Below are positions 62,134 through 64,000 of a stretch of DNA of 64,000 nt, piece by piece. This stretch comes from Paenibacillus sp. BK033 (GTDB lineage: Bacteria; Bacillota; Bacilli; Paenibacillales; Paenibacillaceae): assembly GCF_004345425.1 (NCBI RefSeq), contig NZ_SLVP01000002.1, positions 855,747-919,746 on the forward strand. The letters are read 5' to 3'. Both the position numbers and the translations under genes were made by a program. The notes beneath the pieces are model-generated. The model was not told where the DNA came from, searched no databases, and saw nothing but the letters and a program-made list of their open reading frames with translations. Within the stretch, counting starts at the first letter, position 1, and every line of letters begins with the position of its first letter.

Positions 62134-63501
62134 TTATCTCTTCTTGCCGAACACGGCAAGGGTCAGAACAGAACCTCCCGAGAGCAGAATCGCGATCAGG
62201 ATAAAAGAGAGCCGCATCCCGGATAGAAACGACTGGCTGCCGTTCAACACCGCCCCAAGCAAGGCAACGCCAAGAACCGACCCAAGCTGGCGGCTTGCGT
62301 TGACCGCTCCGGAAACCGCCCCCGTCTGTTCCCTCGGAGCGGAGGACATAACCGCCGCCATCAGCGAAGGAATGGTCAGGGAAACGCCAAAGCCTATCAA
62401 GATCAACCCAATAAATGTCCATGCATAGCTTGTGCCCGAAGCGGCCCATGCCAGAAGCAGCGTCCCTGCCGCTCCGAGCCCAAATCCTGCCGCCATGGGC
62501 GTCCTCGCGCCGATCCGGCTGACGATCCGTCCGGTCAGAATCGGATTAAAGGCGAGCGGCAGCATCATCGGGAGCAGGGACAGGCCGGCCGCGTGCGCCG
62601 ATAAGCCTTTACTCTGTTGGAAGTATAAGGGCAATACAAACAGCACCCCGGACAATCCCACGTTAATTGCCATGCCTGCCACCAGCCCCGCGGACACGGT
62701 GCCGTTCCTGAACAAGCTTAAAGGAAATAACGGAGCACGCCCTTTTGCTTCAAGGAATACAAACAGGATCATGCACAGAATCGCCAATCCGAAGGTTCCC
62801 AAAATGACGGGTGAACTCCAGCCGTAGTACTGCCCCTCCATCAAACTGAAGGATAATGCGGCAATTGACGCCAAGACGCTTACCTGTCCTCCCGCATCAA
62901 AGCCCTTATGCGCGGACCGGGGCGTCTCATCCGCCAGCAAATACGTCAGCAGCAGACTTATTGCGGCAAGCGGAACATTAAGGAGAAAGATACTCCGCCA
63001 GCCAAACGAGTCCGAGAGTATTCCGCCAATCACGGGTCCTGCCGCCATCGCGGCTCCCGTAACCGCGGTCCATATTCCCAGCGCCTTGGCCCGTTCTCCC
63101 GGCACGGGGTAGGCATGGGACAATAAGGATAACGAGGCCGGAAGCAAAGCGGCTCCTCCGATGCCAAGAATAGCCCGCAAAGCGATGAGCGCGCCTATAT
63201 CGGATACAACCGCGGAGGCAGCCGAACCCGCAAAGAACAGGATGAGACCGCCGACATAAACCCGCTTTGCCCCCAACCGGTCCGCATACACTCCCATGGA
63301 CAGCAAAAGCCCGGCAAATACGATCGTATAAGCATTGACGACCCATTGCAGATCTATGAGCCCTCCCCCGAGATCTTCGTGGATAGCCGGAAGGGCCACG
63401 CTAACGACCGTCATATCCAGCAGCACCATAAAATAACCAAGCGATAGTCCGAGCAGAAGCAGCCCGCTTCTGCCGGATACTTGCTGTAAAGCTTTCTCCA
63501 T
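62134..63501 (-). CDS. MFS drug exporter, DHA2 (EmrB/QacA) type
   Basis: 455 residues, about 14 membrane segments. Motif D1 near the start (VLLDMTVVSVALPAIHEDL), motif A (GVYADRLGAKRVYVGG) and motif C (GAAMAAGPVIGGILSDSFGWR) mark a drug-proton antiporter. It is divergent from an XRE regulator, which probably controls it. GGGGAAG precedes the ATG. Confidence 0.92.
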   Translation of the reverse strand: MEKALQQVSGRSGLLLLGLSLGYFMVLLDMTVVSVALPAIHEDLGGGLIDLQWVVNAYTIVFAGLLLSMGVYADRLGAKRVYVGGLILFFAGSAASAVVSDIGALIALRAILGIGGAALLPASLSLLSHAYPVPGERAKALGIWTAVTGAAMAAGPVIGGILSDSFGWRSIFLLNVPLAAISLLLTYLLADETPRSAHKGFDAGGQVSVLASIAALSFSLMEGQYYGWSSPVILGTFGLAILCMILFVFLEAKGRAPLFPLSLFRNGTVSAGLVAGMAINVGLSGVLFVLPLYFQQSKGLSAHAAGLSLLPMMLPLAFNPILTGRIVSRIGARTPMAAGFGLGAAGTLLLAWAASGTSYAWTFIGLILIGFGVSLTIPSLMAAVMSSAPREQTGAVSGAVNASRQLGSVLGVALLGAVLNGSQSFLSGMRLSFILIAILLSGGSVLTLAVFGKKR

Positions 63502-63581
63502 TTGTTCTTCCCCTGCCTTATCTCTTCATGTCGAATTCCCATAGAGTGTATAATGGATCCGATTAGAGAATAAGAGGAGAG

Positions 63582-63612
63582 CTTATCCTAGGAGTTTTTC
63601 TCCTAGGATAAG
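63582..63612. promoter_or_regulatory. Perfect 13-base inverted repeat between exporter and regulator
   Basis: CTTATCCTAGGAG (63582-63594), TTTTT, CTCCTAGGATAAG (63600-63612). A possible plus-strand -10 (TATAAT, 63549-63554) lies just upstream. It could be an operator or a leader hairpin. Confidence 0.6.
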
Positions 63613-63652
63613 AATTTTAATAAGAACGATAACGGAAAGAAGGTTCTATCGC

Positions 63653-64000
63653 ATGGATGACAAGGCAAGATTAAGAGAGCTTGCGCAATTTCTGAAGACG
63701 CGGAGAGCCCGGCTGTCTCCGGAGCAAGCCGGATTGCCGGCGATCGGGCGCCGGCGGACGCCGGGACTAAGACGCGGGGAAGTAGCCATGCTCTCCGGCG
63801 TAAGCGTGGACTGGTATACCTGGCTGGAGCAAGCCCGGCCGATTCAGGTATCCGCCCAAGTACTGGATTGCATCAGCCGCGCGCTCCAGCTGGACGCCGA
63901 TGAGCGTCAGCATTTGTTCCTGTTGGCTATCCAGCAGATTCCGACTGACCTCTCCCTGGATGAGAACAGGATCAGCGAGCATTTGCAAAGCTTCCTGGAC
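63653..64000 (+). CDS. XRE-family regulator, MmyB-like, partial
   Basis: 116 codons open to the window end. The HTH is RRRTPGLRRGEVAMLSGVSVDWYTWLEQARPIQ, and the start of the ligand-binding part follows (VLDCISRALQLDADERQHLFLLA). Such proteins of ~270 residues regulate a divergent or adjacent gene. The ATG follows AAAGAAGG. The C-terminal part is cut off. Confidence 0.88.
   Translation, partial: MDDKARLRELAQFLKTRRARLSPEQAGLPAIGRRRTPGLRRGEVAMLSGVSVDWYTWLEQARPIQVSAQVLDCISRALQLDADERQHLFLLAIQQIPTDLSLDENRISEHLQSFLD

Overview
The window looks like a chromosomal segment of a spore-forming, Gram-positive bacterium of the Paenibacillaceae, most likely Paenibacillus. The evidence is the strong GGAGG ribosome binding sites, the yqeG-yqeH-aroE-yhbY-nadD-yqeK-rsfS gene order known from Bacillus, two spoVA clusters, MprF, class Ib nrdIEF, a YesM/YesN-type two-component system, and a very large S-layer-anchored polysaccharide-binding protein. 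I see no rRNA, tRNA, CRISPR array, prophage or insertion sequence. The assignment is inferred from gene content, not from a database match.

Left part (1-13.6 kb): two small hypothetical genes and xpt in one direction, a lipoprotein, a YkvI-type membrane protein, an operon of glycosyltransferase, YhaO-type nuclease and YhaN-type ATPase, a membrane diguanylate cyclase, two HAD phosphatases, a PhzF-family enzyme and a GyrI-like protein. 13.6-18.4 kb carries nucleotide metabolism: nrdI-nrdE-nrdF behind a promoter covered by two NrdR-like boxes, then thymidine kinase with an altered P-loop. 18.5-24.7 kb is the yqe housekeeping operon (ribosome assembly, NAD, shikimate), with a cvfB-like gene between rsfS and the yqeM-like methyltransferase. 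24.8-29.3 kb is a MoxR / DUF58 / transglutaminase operon, followed by mprF.

32.2-37.5 kb is a sporulation region. It has two complete spoVAC-spoVAD-spoVAEb sets in tandem. The second is led by a DUF421 membrane protein whose tail resembles DUF1657. A divergent free-standing DUF1657 gene has a sigma-G-like promoter, and a tiny membrane peptide gene behind it has a sigma-K-like promoter. This resembles the spoVA2mob type of operon associated with spore heat resistance.

37.6-49.3 kb is a polysaccharide utilisation locus: ABC transporter, YesM/YesN-like sensor and regulator, heparinase II/III-like lyase, GH88 unsaturated glucuronyl hydrolase and a DUF2264 protein. The two transporter promoters share a gap-free aligned block that probably binds the regulator. 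49.4-64 kb holds a repeat-rich spacer, a cyclase-family protein divergent from a GMC oxidoreductase, a secreted protein made of Ig-like repeats, a deaminase, a 2207-residue SLH protein, and an MFS exporter divergent from an XRE regulator that runs off the window.

The most unusual signal not explained by gene annotation is a leader element of overlapping hairpins. It abuts the ribosome binding site of three unrelated minus-strand genes (near 8.9, 13.4 and 17.1 kb).
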